DNA of 64,000 bases from CALDOK01 sp964481655 (GTDB lineage: Bacteria; Myxococcota_A; UBA796; JAFGLY01). The DNA is taken from assembly GCA_964481655.1 (NCBI GenBank), contig CAYZVO010000004.1:1-64000 (forward strand). Reading direction: 5' to 3'. Below are positions 53,938 to 61,912 of the stretch, piece after piece. Each line of letters begins with the position of its first letter. Position 1 is the stretch's first letter. The notes beneath the pieces are model-generated. The model was not told where the DNA came from, did no database searches, and worked only from the letters and a program-made list of their open reading frames with translations. A program made the translations under genes and the position numbers.

Positions 53938-54002
53938 AACGGAGGTCGATGGCCCGCACACCAGTGGGTCTTGACCTCCGTTCTTCGTTGTGGAGGTCGA
54001 CG
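53938..54002 (+). promoter_or_regulatory. Switch-like leader with competing anti-Shine-Dalgarno hairpins
   Basis: GACCTCC (53973-53979) can pair with either of two GGAGGTC copies: 53941-53947 (extended to a 10-bp stem AACGGAGGTC/GACCTCCGTT) or 53992-53998, the Shine-Dalgarno of the lipoprotein at 54003. The two stems are mutually exclusive. The upstream hairpin, followed by TTCTTCGTTGT, could instead act as a terminator. Confidence 0.6.
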
Positions 54003-54314
54003 ATGAACCATCGCACCTGGGCCGTCCTGCTCCTGGCCGCGACGGGGTGCTACCCCGCCGAAGACTTCCAGGAGGACTCCGCCCTCGCCCGCTGCGCCCT
54101 GTACGAGGAGTGCGGCTACCTCAGCTTCATCGGAGTCGAGGACTACGACGGATGCCTGGAGCTGCTTCGCTCCGAGGCCTACGCCTGCGTCGAGTACGAC
54201 GCCACGGCCGCCGAGGCCTGCGTCACCGCACTCGAAGAGCTGAGCTGTGATGAGTACAGCTCCGGCTCCTTCCCGATGGAGTGTGTCGACGCCTGCACCA
54301 TCGCCGACGACTAG
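54003..54314 (+). CDS. Cys-rich lipoprotein (second of a tandem pair)
   Basis: 103 residues. The signal peptide ends LLAATGC (Cys16). The mature part repeats the Cys spacing of 53581-53898 (EEC...YDGC...CVEYD...AEACV...SCDEYS...MECVDAC), so the two are tandem paralogues. GGAGG lies six bases before the ATG. An upstream in-frame ATG at 53949 also has GGAGGTCG before it, but would bury the signal peptide behind 18 residues. The first copy of that SD lies in a competing hairpin. Confidence 0.8.
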   Translation: MNHRTWAVLLLAATGCYPAEDFQEDSALARCALYEECGYLSFIGVEDYDGCLELLRSEAYACVEYDATAAEACVTALEELSCDEYSSGSFPMECVDACTIADD

Positions 54315-54382
54315 CGGTCCAGCGACCGTCGTCGGCGTGGAGTGCCCGGCCCGCCTAGGTGGGCCGCGCCGTCATGCGCCCC

Positions 54383-54706
54383 TTAGAGGGCCTCTTCGAC
54401 GAAGGCCTGCAGCTTGTCGCGGGACAGCGCGCCCACGCGCTGGCCGACCACCTGACCGCCCTTGAAGAGCAGCAGGGTGGGGATGGAGCGCACGCCGTAG
54501 GTCATGGCGACCTGGGGGGCGTTGTCGACGTCGACCTTGCAGACCGCGAGGCGGCCTTCGTACTCACCGGCCATGTCGTCGACGAGGGGGGCGATGGCCT
54601 TGCAGGGCCCGCACCAGACGGCCCAGAAGTCCACGAGCACGGGGACTTCGGACTTCAGCACGACGGCGTCGAAGTCGGCCTGGGAGACGTGGTTGGCTTT
54701 GGACAT
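54383..54706 (-). CDS. trxA: Thioredoxin
   Basis: 107 residues. Active site W31-C-G-P-C35 in a classic thioredoxin frame, with the cis-Pro region VRSIPTLLLFKGG. It reduces protein disulfides in the cytosol. The ATG at 54706 has GAGGAG upstream. A lone gene, divergent from the DnaJ-TPR gene across a 191-bp promoter region. Confidence 0.97.
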   Translation of the reverse strand: MSKANHVSQADFDAVVLKSEVPVLVDFWAVWCGPCKAIAPLVDDMAGEYEGRLAVCKVDVDNAPQVAMTYGVRSIPTLLLFKGGQVVGQRVGALSRDKLQAFVEEAL

Positions 54707-54897
54707 GGGGATCTCCTCGGGGTGCACGCGCGGGGGTGAAGGCGTCCGGCGCGCCGCGTTGAACAGGGCTGGAATATGCCACCCAGGAGGGCAGGGGCAA
54801 GCCCTGTGCGAAACCTCTCACAATGAGCGCACCGAGCCACGATTCCCGTCTTGTCGATGCCTGAGGGGTGATTCTCTTTTGAAATTGTAATAAAAAC

Positions 54898-56568
54898 GTG
54901 GTTCGGCATCTGCAGCGAGACATCACCCTGTTCACCTCCACCCTCCCCTCCGGCATCGACTGGCACGACGCGCGTACGCTCGAGCCCCTCGACGGTCCCC
55001 TCGCGCGCTACCCGCTCGCCAGGGTGGTCCTGCTCGCGCACCGCACCAAGGCCAGCGGGCTGCTGCGCGTCTTCGATGGCGAGACCAGCCACGGCTTCGG
55101 CCTGCGGGACGGCAAGGTGGTCAGCGTCACGGGTGTCGAGGCCCTGCTGCGGGACCTGCTGCCCGACGACCAGGGCGAGCTCGAGCTCGAGGCCGCCGTG
55201 GGCAAGGCCATGGCCGGCGGTCACGCCCTCGAGGCCGTCCTCGACGAGGCCGGCAAGAGCGTGGGCCGGGCCCTGGCGGGCTGGTGCCTGACCGACATCG
55301 GCATCCTCTCGTTCAAGCCGGACCCCTCCCCCTCGAACAAGGGCTTCCCTCTCCCCAAGAGCCTCATCGCCCTGCTCTCCCACGGCCTGTACTCCCTGGG
55401 CTCCCCCGCCCAGGGTCAGAAGCTGCTGCAGGCTCAGCCCGGGGACCCCATCGCGGTGCTCCTGCCGTCGGGTACCGGTGAGGATCGGCCGGGCCTCGAC
55501 GCGCTGTCGCTGCGGGTGCTCAACCTGGCCCGCGCCCGCCCCCCGTCCCCGCAGCGGGGCGCGCCCCCCCCCCGCGCAACCCGCGCGCGCCGCCGCGAGG
55601 TACTTCATCGCGTCTATCTGCTGCACCGCATGGGGCTGCTGCATCTGCCCGAACCGGCCCTGCAGACCGACGAGGAGACCCAGCGGGTTCCCCGCCGGCG
55701 ACAGCGGAAGCGCCGCACCCCGTCGCGCTCACCCGAGCTGTCCCGCACCCCCGAGCGCAGGCCCGGCGGCGAACGGCGCAGCTCCAAGCCCGAAGGCCCC
55801 ACCCCCGAACAGCAGGTGGCCAAGCTGCGCAAGCGGACCGAGATGCTCCGCGCGCAGAACTTCTACCAGCGCCTGGGCCTGGGTGAGGCCGAGTCCAAGC
55901 CCACCCCCAAGGACTGCGACGAGGCCTTCCACAAGCTCTCCCGGCGCTACCACCCCGACGCCCAGGGCGACAGCACCACCGAGGTCCGCGACGCCGCCGA
56001 GGACGTCTTCGCGCTGCTGAGCGAGGCCATCGAGGGCCTGCGCAAGAAGCGGGTGGCCGAAGAGCAGTGGGAGCGCACCCGCTGCGCGCAGCAGGGCAGG
56101 CCGTACGTCACCGACCGCGATCGCACCAAGGCCAAGATGTCCTTCAAGAAGGGCGAGCGGCTCTTCAGGAACCGGGACTACGCCATCGCGGAGGCCTGCT
56201 TCCACGAGGCCAAGACCAAGGATCCGGAGACGCCCACCTACGCCTTCTGGCACGCCTACTCGGCCTACCTGGCCAAGCAGATGCCCGCGGACGAGGCCCT
56301 GAAGATCCTCACCGCGCTCAAGCCCGAGACCCAGCAGCAGTCCTCCGAGTTCCACTTCACCATCGGCCGCATCCTGCGTCTGTCCGGTGGCGACGAGACC
56401 AAGGCCATCGAACACTTCGAGAAGGCCGTCGCGGCCAACCCCGACAACCGCGACGCTCAGCGGGAGCTGCGCCTGGTGGCCATGCGCACCGACACCAAGG
56501 CCAAGGCGAGCGGCACCACCTTCGGCTCCTTCCTGGACCGCTTCCGCCGCAAGTCCAAGGACGACTAG
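54898..56568 (+). CDS. PATAN/DUF4388-DnaJ-TPR protein
   Basis: 556 residues. A DUF4388/PATAN-like domain at the N terminus (about 35-180, ASGLLRVFDGETSHGFGLRDGKVV) is followed by a Pro/Arg-rich linker. A J domain (about 322-385, FYQRLGLGEAE, RRYHPDAQ with the HPD tripeptide) and TPR helices (about 420-540) follow. J proteins stimulate Hsp70; PATAN domains occur with signalling proteins in Myxococcota. The GTG at 54898 has no ribosome binding site but directly follows a TAATAA-rich stretch, so a leaderless message is possible. A 10-base C run lies at 55564-55573. Confidence 0.82.
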   Translation: MVRHLQRDITLFTSTLPSGIDWHDARTLEPLDGPLARYPLARVVLLAHRTKASGLLRVFDGETSHGFGLRDGKVVSVTGVEALLRDLLPDDQGELELEAAVGKAMAGGHALEAVLDEAGKSVGRALAGWCLTDIGILSFKPDPSPSNKGFPLPKSLIALLSHGLYSLGSPAQGQKLLQAQPGDPIAVLLPSGTGEDRPGLDALSLRVLNLARARPPSPQRGAPPPRATRARRREVLHRVYLLHRMGLLHLPEPALQTDEETQRVPRRRQRKRRTPSRSPELSRTPERRPGGERRSSKPEGPTPEQQVAKLRKRTEMLRAQNFYQRLGLGEAESKPTPKDCDEAFHKLSRRYHPDAQGDSTTEVRDAAEDVFALLSEAIEGLRKKRVAEEQWERTRCAQQGRPYVTDRDRTKAKMSFKKGERLFRNRDYAIAEACFHEAKTKDPETPTYAFWHAYSAYLAKQMPADEALKILTALKPETQQQSSEFHFTIGRILRLSGGDETKAIEHFEKAVAANPDNRDAQRELRLVAMRTDTKAKASGTTFGSFLDRFRRKSKDD

Positions 56569-56584
56569 CCCGCCAGCGGCCCAG

Positions 56585-57616
56585 CTAGCTCAGGAACAAC
56601 CCGCCCAGCTCGTCCACGCGCTCGAGGGCTGTGGCGGCGCCCTGGACGGTGGTGGAGAACGGATCCTCGGCCAGGACCACGGGCAGCTGGGTGCGGCGGC
56701 CGATGGCCTCGTCCATGCCGGCCAGCAGCGCGCCGCCGCCGGTGAGCAGGATGCCGGTGTCCACGATGTCGCTGGCCAGCTCCGGCGGGGTGCGCTCGAG
56801 GGTCGCCACGATGGCGGAGACGATGTCGTCCACGCCGGGTGCCAGGGCCTCGACCACCTGCTCGGAGCGCAGGTCCACCCGCCGGGGGAAGCCGCGGGCC
56901 TTGTCGCGCCCAGCCACGGCCATGGAGGCCTGGCGGGCGCCGGCGATGGCGCCGCCGATGCGCTGCTTGATCTCTTCCGCGGTGCACGGGCCGATGAGCA
57001 GGCCGTGCTCGGCTTCGACCATGCGGGTGATGGCGGCGTCCATGCGGTCGCCGCCGGCGGCGATGGTCTTGGCGTGCACGATGCCGCCCAGGGAGATCAC
57101 GGCGATCTCAGTGGTGCCACCGCCCACATCGACCACCATGTTGCCCTCGGGGGCGGCCAGGGGGAGGCCGGCGCCCAGGGCGGCCGCCAGGGGCTGCTCC
57201 ATGAGCTGGACCTGGCGCACCCCCGCGGACTCGGCGCACTCGCGCACGGCGCGCTTCTCGACCTCGGTGGTCCCGAACGGGATGCAGATGACGGCCTGGG
57301 GTCCCACCAGCGGCTTGCGGCCCAGGGCGCGCAGGAGCAGGTAGCGCAGGAGCTCTTCGGTGGCCTGGAAGTCGGAGATCACGCCGTCGCGCAGAGGGCG
57401 GACGACGGAGACCGCGCCGGGGGCGCGCCCCAGCATGGCCCGGGCCTCGGTGCCGATGGCCAGGGGCACCCGCGCCCCCGTGTCGTCCTCGCGGAACGCC
57501 ACCACCGTCGGCTCCCGGCAGACGTCGCCTCGGCCAGCGAGGCAGAACAGCGTGTTCGAGGTGCCGAGATCGATGGCCAGGTCCTGGGACAGGAGGCCTG
57601 AGACGGAGTCGAGCAT
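56585..57616 (-). CDS. mreB: MreB-like actin homologue
   Basis: 343 residues. DLAIDLGTSNTLFCLAG (phosphate 1), VVRPLRDGVISDF, VVDVGGGTTEIAVISLGG (phosphate 2), a CTAEEIKQRIG region and ILLTGGGALLAGMDEAI (adenosine loop) identify MreB. It polymerises under the membrane and guides cell-wall synthesis. No mreC/mreD lies adjacent. It is divergent from the M48 protease gene. Confidence 0.93.
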   Translation of the reverse strand: MLDSVSGLLSQDLAIDLGTSNTLFCLAGRGDVCREPTVVAFREDDTGARVPLAIGTEARAMLGRAPGAVSVVRPLRDGVISDFQATEELLRYLLLRALGRKPLVGPQAVICIPFGTTEVEKRAVRECAESAGVRQVQLMEQPLAAALGAGLPLAAPEGNMVVDVGGGTTEIAVISLGGIVHAKTIAAGGDRMDAAITRMVEAEHGLLIGPCTAEEIKQRIGGAIAGARQASMAVAGRDKARGFPRRVDLRSEQVVEALAPGVDDIVSAIVATLERTPPELASDIVDTGILLTGGGALLAGMDEAIGRRTQLPVVLAEDPFSTTVQGAATALERVDELGGLFLS

Positions 57617-57705
57617 GGCGGGGCTTCCGTGGTATAGAGCCGGGGTCCTCGCAACATAGCACCCCCGGCTCCCCGCGGGAGGCGCCACAGCAACCTGGAG
57701 TGCCC

Positions 57706-58530
57706 ATGCGTCGCTCGTTGATCTGGTCCCTCGCCATCGTCCTCTGCGGCTACGTGGTGCTGGCCTGTTCCAAGGTGCCGATCCTGGGTCGCCGCCAGCT
57801 CAACCTCATCCCCGACGCCATCATGCTGCCCATCGGCTCGAGCGCCTACAGCAGCACCCTGGCCACGCTCAAGGTGGCCCACCGGGGTGAGAAACACGAG
57901 ACCGTCCAGCAGGTGGGCGAGCGCATCGCCAAGATCGCGGGCGCCAACAAGTACGAGTGGGAGTTCGCGCTGGTCCGCGACGACGAGACCGTGAACGCCT
58001 GGGCCCTGCCCGGCGGCAAGATCGCCATCTACACGGGGGTCCTGCCCGTCTGCAAGCACGAGGCGGGGCTGGCCTTCATCATGGGCCACGAGGCCGGCCA
58101 CGTGGTCGCCCGCCACGGCTCCGAGCGCCTCTCCCAGCAGCTGACCGTCCTCGGCGGCCTGGCGGGGCTCTACCTGTACATGGACAACAAGACCGAGCTG
58201 TCCCAGGAGCAGCAGGCCATCATCCTGGCCGCCGCGGGTGTGGGCAGCGAGGTGGGGCTGGTGCTGCCCTTCTCCCGCAAGCACGAGCGCGAGGCCGACG
58301 TCATCGGCATGATGTACATGGCCGGAGCTGGCTACCCACCGGAAGAGGCCATCGACATCTGGGGTCGCATGGAGTCCGCCGGCTCCGGCGCGGCCCTGCC
58401 GGCCTTCCTCTCGACCCACCCCTCCTACGACGATCGCGAAGAGAACCTGCGGGAGTGGCTGTCCAAGGCCGAGCGCCGCTACGAGCGCAACAAGCGCGCC
58501 GGGGACAGCACCGAGACCCTCTGGCGCTGA
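57706..58530 (+). CDS. M48-family zinc metalloprotease lipoprotein
   Basis: 274 residues. The signal peptide ends in a lipobox (VVLAC, Cys21). The mature protein is an M48 peptidase: HEAGH at 128-132 (zinc ligands His128 and His132, catalytic Glu129) and the third ligand Glu in KHEREADVIGM. It resembles periplasmic LoiP/YcaL/BepA-type proteases that act in outer-membrane protein quality control. ATG at 57706 with GGAG five bases upstream; GTG at 57700 rejected for lack of spacing. Confidence 0.9.
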   Translation: MRRSLIWSLAIVLCGYVVLACSKVPILGRRQLNLIPDAIMLPIGSSAYSSTLATLKVAHRGEKHETVQQVGERIAKIAGANKYEWEFALVRDDETVNAWALPGGKIAIYTGVLPVCKHEAGLAFIMGHEAGHVVARHGSERLSQQLTVLGGLAGLYLYMDNKTELSQEQQAIILAAAGVGSEVGLVLPFSRKHEREADVIGMMYMAGAGYPPEEAIDIWGRMESAGSGAALPAFLSTHPSYDDREENLREWLSKAERRYERNKRAGDSTETLWR

Positions 58531-58584
58531 GCGGCCCTCCGGAGCGTCGACCATCAGCGCTGAACGCGCTATGAGGCGCCACCT

Positions 58585-58617
58585 CCGGATCCGCGCGCGC
58601 GGATCCGGCTCACTTTT
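58585..58617 (+). terminator. Terminator-like palindrome after the M48 gene
   Basis: A perfect 24-bp palindrome (each half CCGGATCCGCGC or its complement) would form a ~10-bp stem with a GCGC loop. It is followed by CTCACTTTTGAT. It lies 54 bases after the M48 stop and just before the PpiD-like gene. Confidence 0.7.
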
Positions 58618-58635
58618 GATCGATCAGGAGCTCCC

Positions 58636-60126
58636 ATGTCCCTCATGGAGAAGATCCGAGGCGGAACCGAAAGCGGGGCCATGCGGCTGGTGCTGGGCAT
58701 CATCGTGGTGGTCTTCGTGTTCTGGGGCATCGGTACCGGCGGCATGAACACCTCGCAGGTGGTGGCCACCGTCGATGGCAAGCGCATCACGGACACCAAG
58801 TACCACCAGGCCATGAAGCGCAACCCGCGGGCCCACGACAACTCCCTCACCGAAGAGCAGAATCGGCAGCTGGCGCGGGACGTGGTCCGGCAGCTGATCA
58901 CCCAGGAGGTCCTCCTCCAGGAAGCAGACCGGCTGGGCATCGAGATCTCGGGCGAGGAAGTCGCGCGCACCATCCTGGGCATCGACGCCTTCTCCGACGA
59001 AGACGGCGAGTACTCCCAGGAGCTCTACACCCGGCACCTCAAGCGCTACGGCACCACCCAGGCCCAGTTCGAGGTGGACATCCGCAACGAGCTGATCCTC
59101 TCCCGCCTGCGCGACGTCGCCATGCAGGCGACCACCGTGGACGAAGACGAGATCCGCGAGAGCTGGTTCGCCGAGATGACCTCCTTCGAGCTCGATCTGG
59201 TCGCGGTCCGCGCCCTGTCGTTCTACGACGACGTGGAGCCGGGCGAGGCCGAGATCGAGACCTTCATCGCCGAGAACCGCCCCGAGATCCGCTCCTGGTA
59301 CGACGAGCACTTCGAGTCGCGCTTCCACAAGCCCACCCGGGCCAAGGTCCGCATGATCCTGCTGCAGGCGGGCGAGGGCGAGGACGACGATACCCTGCTC
59401 AGCGAGCGCATGACCGCCATCCGCGCCGAGCTCGACGCTGGCGGCGACTTCGCCATGCTGGCCAAGAAGTACAGCGAGGACCTCAGCGCCGAGAACGGCG
59501 GCCTGCTGGGCGAGGTCCGCTACGACCAGCTGGACTCCAGCCTCGGCAACGCCATCTTCGGCGGCCCCGACACCCCCAACACCGACATCGGCCTGCGCCT
59601 CCCCGCCCGCACCTCCCGCGGCCTGCACCTGCTGAACGTGGAAGAGATCCTCCCCGAGGAGACCACCGAAGAGCAGGACGCCCGCGCCGAGATCGCCGTG
59701 GTGCTCATGAAGGAGCGCCAGGCCCCGACCCTGGCCGAGGCCTACGCCGCCAAGCTGCACGCCGCCTGGAACGAGGCCGGCGTGGCTCCGATGGAGCTGC
59801 TGGCCGAGCAGGGCATGCGGGTCGAGCCTGCTGGGCCCATCACCCTGGCCAACCCCAGCCTGTCCCAGTTCGGCACCATCGACGAGCTGCGCGAAGCCCT
59901 CGAGACGGCCCAGGCCGGCGAGCTGCTGCCCGCCGTCATCGACGTGCCCGGCGCCTGGCTGGTGGCCGAAGTCGCCACCCGCAACGAGCCGGACGCCGCG
60001 CGCCTCGAGACCGAGCTCCCCAGCCTCGCCCCCCAGATCGAGGCCATGCGCCGCATGGAGTTCCTCAACAGCTGGGTCGAGGACCTGGTCGCCCAGGCCA
60101 AGGTCAAGGAGTACCACAGCTTCTAG
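58636..60126 (+). CDS. PpiD/SurA-like peptidyl-prolyl isomerase
   Basis: 496 residues. A membrane helix (about 17-35) leads to the SurA-N domain (VVATVDGKRITDTKYHQAMKR ... ITQEVLLQEADRLGIEISGEEVARTI) and a parvulin domain (AKVRMILLQ, GGDFAMLAKKYSEDLSAENGGLLG). It is a periplasmic foldase anchored in the inner membrane. The C-terminal domain is a longer helical region with a second SurA-N-like pattern. AGGAGC precedes the ATG. A G/C hairpin terminator follows the stop. Confidence 0.92.
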   Translation: MSLMEKIRGGTESGAMRLVLGIIVVVFVFWGIGTGGMNTSQVVATVDGKRITDTKYHQAMKRNPRAHDNSLTEEQNRQLARDVVRQLITQEVLLQEADRLGIEISGEEVARTILGIDAFSDEDGEYSQELYTRHLKRYGTTQAQFEVDIRNELILSRLRDVAMQATTVDEDEIRESWFAEMTSFELDLVAVRALSFYDDVEPGEAEIETFIAENRPEIRSWYDEHFESRFHKPTRAKVRMILLQAGEGEDDDTLLSERMTAIRAELDAGGDFAMLAKKYSEDLSAENGGLLGEVRYDQLDSSLGNAIFGGPDTPNTDIGLRLPARTSRGLHLLNVEEILPEETTEEQDARAEIAVVLMKERQAPTLAEAYAAKLHAAWNEAGVAPMELLAEQGMRVEPAGPITLANPSLSQFGTIDELREALETAQAGELLPAVIDVPGAWLVAEVATRNEPDAARLETELPSLAPQIEAMRRMEFLNSWVEDLVAQAKVKEYHSF

Positions 60127-60146
60127 CGCGGACGTCGCCTGGAACG

Positions 60147-60170
60147 AGGGGCCCTGCGGGGCCCCTTCGT
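60147..60170 (+). terminator. Terminator after the PpiD-like gene
   Basis: An 8-bp G/C stem (AGGGGCCC / GGGCCCCT) with a TGCG loop is followed by TCGTCGCTT. It begins about 20 bases after the stop codon. Confidence 0.7.
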
Positions 60171-60240
60171 CGCTTCAGGTGCCCCCGAAGCACCCGCCGC
60201 GCCGCGGTACGACCGACGCCCGAGAGCCCGTCTCCCGGGG

Positions 60241-60360
60241 GAAAAAAAATGTGTCGGAAAAAACGTTGACAAGTCAAGGCTTTACCGTGAATCCACCTTT
60301 ATAGTTGCTTCCAAGACCTTGAAATTGTCCGCGTATTTGGTGAGACTCCTACCCGAATGG
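60241..60360 (+). promoter_or_regulatory. AT-rich promoter region upstream of the alpha/beta hydrolase
   Basis: TTGACA at 60266-60271 opens the inverted pair TTGAC-AA-GTCAA (60266-60277), a plausible operator. A second TTGAAA lies at about 60319. No -10 box is convincing at 17 bases, so the exact start site is open. Confidence 0.45.
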
Positions 60361-60573
60361 TGCTGCGGACCCGCGCCGTGGCCCGACCCTCTCCACCCGG
60401 AGGTTGGACAGACTGGACTGGCTGCCGTTCCTGAGCCGCCGTTCCCGCCCCTTTGCTGGCGTTCTCGCTCGTTCCTCGCCTGGCTTGGGTGAAGCCATCC
60501 CGAGGATTGCCGCCGCTGTCACCCCCAGTCCTTCTGTCCTTCCTCCGGCCCCTTCCCCCGCCCTCAGCGCTTC

Positions 60574-61689
60574 ATGGGTTCACCCGCCCTTCAGCTCCCG
60601 GATCTGCGCCGTGGCCACCTGCCGGCCCGCCCCTCGGCCCCCGTGGGCGCGCGAACGCTGAAGCTGGCCCTGACGGTCGCCCACAAGTGCCTCGAGCCCC
60701 GCAGCCGGGAGCGCTTCGTCGAAGAGCCCGCGCCGCGGGCGGTGGAGCGCATCCCGTACCGCACCGAAGACGGCTGGCAGTGCTTCCTGTTCCGCTGCCC
60801 GCCCCCCCCGGGCGCCCCCGGTGAGCCGGTCATCCTGGCCCACGGGCTGGGGCTGAACCGGCTGAGCATGGACTACGCGCAGGAGGGCCTCATCGCCCTG
60901 CTGCACGCCTGGGGCTTCGACGTCTACCTGCTGGAGCACCGGGCCGACGCCTCGGCCTTCCCGCCCCGTCACCCCCGCAGCTTCGACGCCGACACCATCG
61001 CCGCCCAGGACGTGCCCGCCGCCATCCAGGCGGTGCTGGACCGCACCGGGCACCGCCAGGTGGGCTGGATCGGCCACGGCTTCGGCGGCCAGCTGCTCTA
61101 CATCCACCTGGCCCAGGATCCCTACGCGCCGGTCTACGCCGCGGCCTGCCTGGGCTCGGCCGTGCGCTTCGCCCCCCCCGGCAGCACCGCCCGGGCCGCC
61201 GCACTGGTGGCCCGCCTGCTGCCCTCCCGCATCGGCCTGCCCGCGCGCCAGGTCATGCGCCTGCTGTCACCGAGCGCCAGTGTGAGCCGCTCCCTCGGCC
61301 ACCATGCGAGCCACGGCGCCATCGACGGCCCCGTGCTGCGGGGCGTGCTCAACCACGGCGTCGAGGACCTGCGGGGCGGGCTGGTGCGCCAGGTCTCCCG
61401 CTGGGTCTCCAGCGGCGTGCTCTGCGATCGCGACGACCGCATCGACTACCTCGAGGCCATCCGCGACCACGCCCTGCCCCTGCTGGTGGTCGCCTCCCCC
61501 GGCGACCGCGTCTGCGAGCCCGAGGCCGCCCTGAGGGTCCTGGACTACATGGGCGAGGGCAACAAGCGTTCCCTGGTCCTGGCGGAGCCCTGCGGCCACC
61601 TGGATCTGGTGCAGGGCAGGCTGGCAGAGACGGCGACAGGGCCCGCGGTGGCGTCGTGGCTGGATGCGCACCGCCGGAGGGCCTGGTAG
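60574..61689 (+). CDS. Alpha/beta hydrolase-fold protein lacking the nucleophile Ser
   Basis: 371 residues. Fold markers are VILAHGLGLNRLSMDY (oxyanion strand), VYLLEHRADAS, the nucleophile elbow IGHGFGGQ, and PLLVVASPGDRVCEPEAALRV with LAEPCGHLDL (acid and His). The layout resembles PHA-synthase/lipase-like members. The elbow reads G-H-G-F-G, so the usual Ser/Cys is Gly; a different residue may act, or the protein is inactive. The start is uncertain: neither ATG 60574 nor GTG 60643 has a ribosome binding site. Confidence 0.78.
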   Translation: MGSPALQLPDLRRGHLPARPSAPVGARTLKLALTVAHKCLEPRSRERFVEEPAPRAVERIPYRTEDGWQCFLFRCPPPPGAPGEPVILAHGLGLNRLSMDYAQEGLIALLHAWGFDVYLLEHRADASAFPPRHPRSFDADTIAAQDVPAAIQAVLDRTGHRQVGWIGHGFGGQLLYIHLAQDPYAPVYAAACLGSAVRFAPPGSTARAAALVARLLPSRIGLPARQVMRLLSPSASVSRSLGHHASHGAIDGPVLRGVLNHGVEDLRGGLVRQVSRWVSSGVLCDRDDRIDYLEAIRDHALPLLVVASPGDRVCEPEAALRVLDYMGEGNKRSLVLAEPCGHLDLVQGRLAETATGPAVASWLDAHRRRAW

Positions 61690-61912
61690 CGGGCTGAGGG
61701 GTCGTGGGTCGCAGGTCGTAGGTCGTAGGTCGTAGGTCGCCAGCCGTGGGAGGCGAGTCGCCAGTCGCGAGTCGATGAAGGTCCGAGGATGGTCGAAGGA
61801 CGATCTACGACCCACCTCCTACGAGTTCCTCCATCCTCCCACCTACATCCTCTGGCGATTCACCTCTCGCCTCCCACGACTCGCCTCCCACCTCCAACGT
61901 CCAACCTCCTAC
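61690..61912. repeat. Heptamer repeat element, second family, long copy
   Basis: The left part has four GTAGGTC heptamers, then GGAGGCGAGTCGCCAGTCGC and GAGTCGATGAAGGTC-N-GAGG as in 31873-32066. The right part is the inverted counterpart (CGCCTCCCACGACTCGCCTCCC). It lies between convergent genes. Confidence 0.85.

Larger units (their letters stand above)
60127..60573. other. 447-bp intergenic region with terminator and AT-rich leader
   Basis: After the terminator at 60147-60170 lies a stretch that is unusually AT-rich for this genome (60241-60350). It includes GGGGGAAAAAAAATGTG, TTGACA (60266) and TTGAAATTG. The downstream part (60380-60570) is C-rich and lacks a convincing gene. It probably contains the promoter and long leader of the hydrolase gene, or a small RNA. 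Confidence 0.5.

Noticed and set aside
53949..54002. Upstream ATG with GGAGGTCG as start of the second Cys-rich lipoprotein
   Set aside because: It would put 18 polar residues before the signal peptide; the ATG at 54003 gives a normal lipoprotein signal and has an equally good SD.
60404..60661. 85-codon frame starting at a TTG before the hydrolase
   Set aside because: Pro/Ser/Arg-rich translation typical of a shadow, with the SD overlapping the start codon. Treated as leader.
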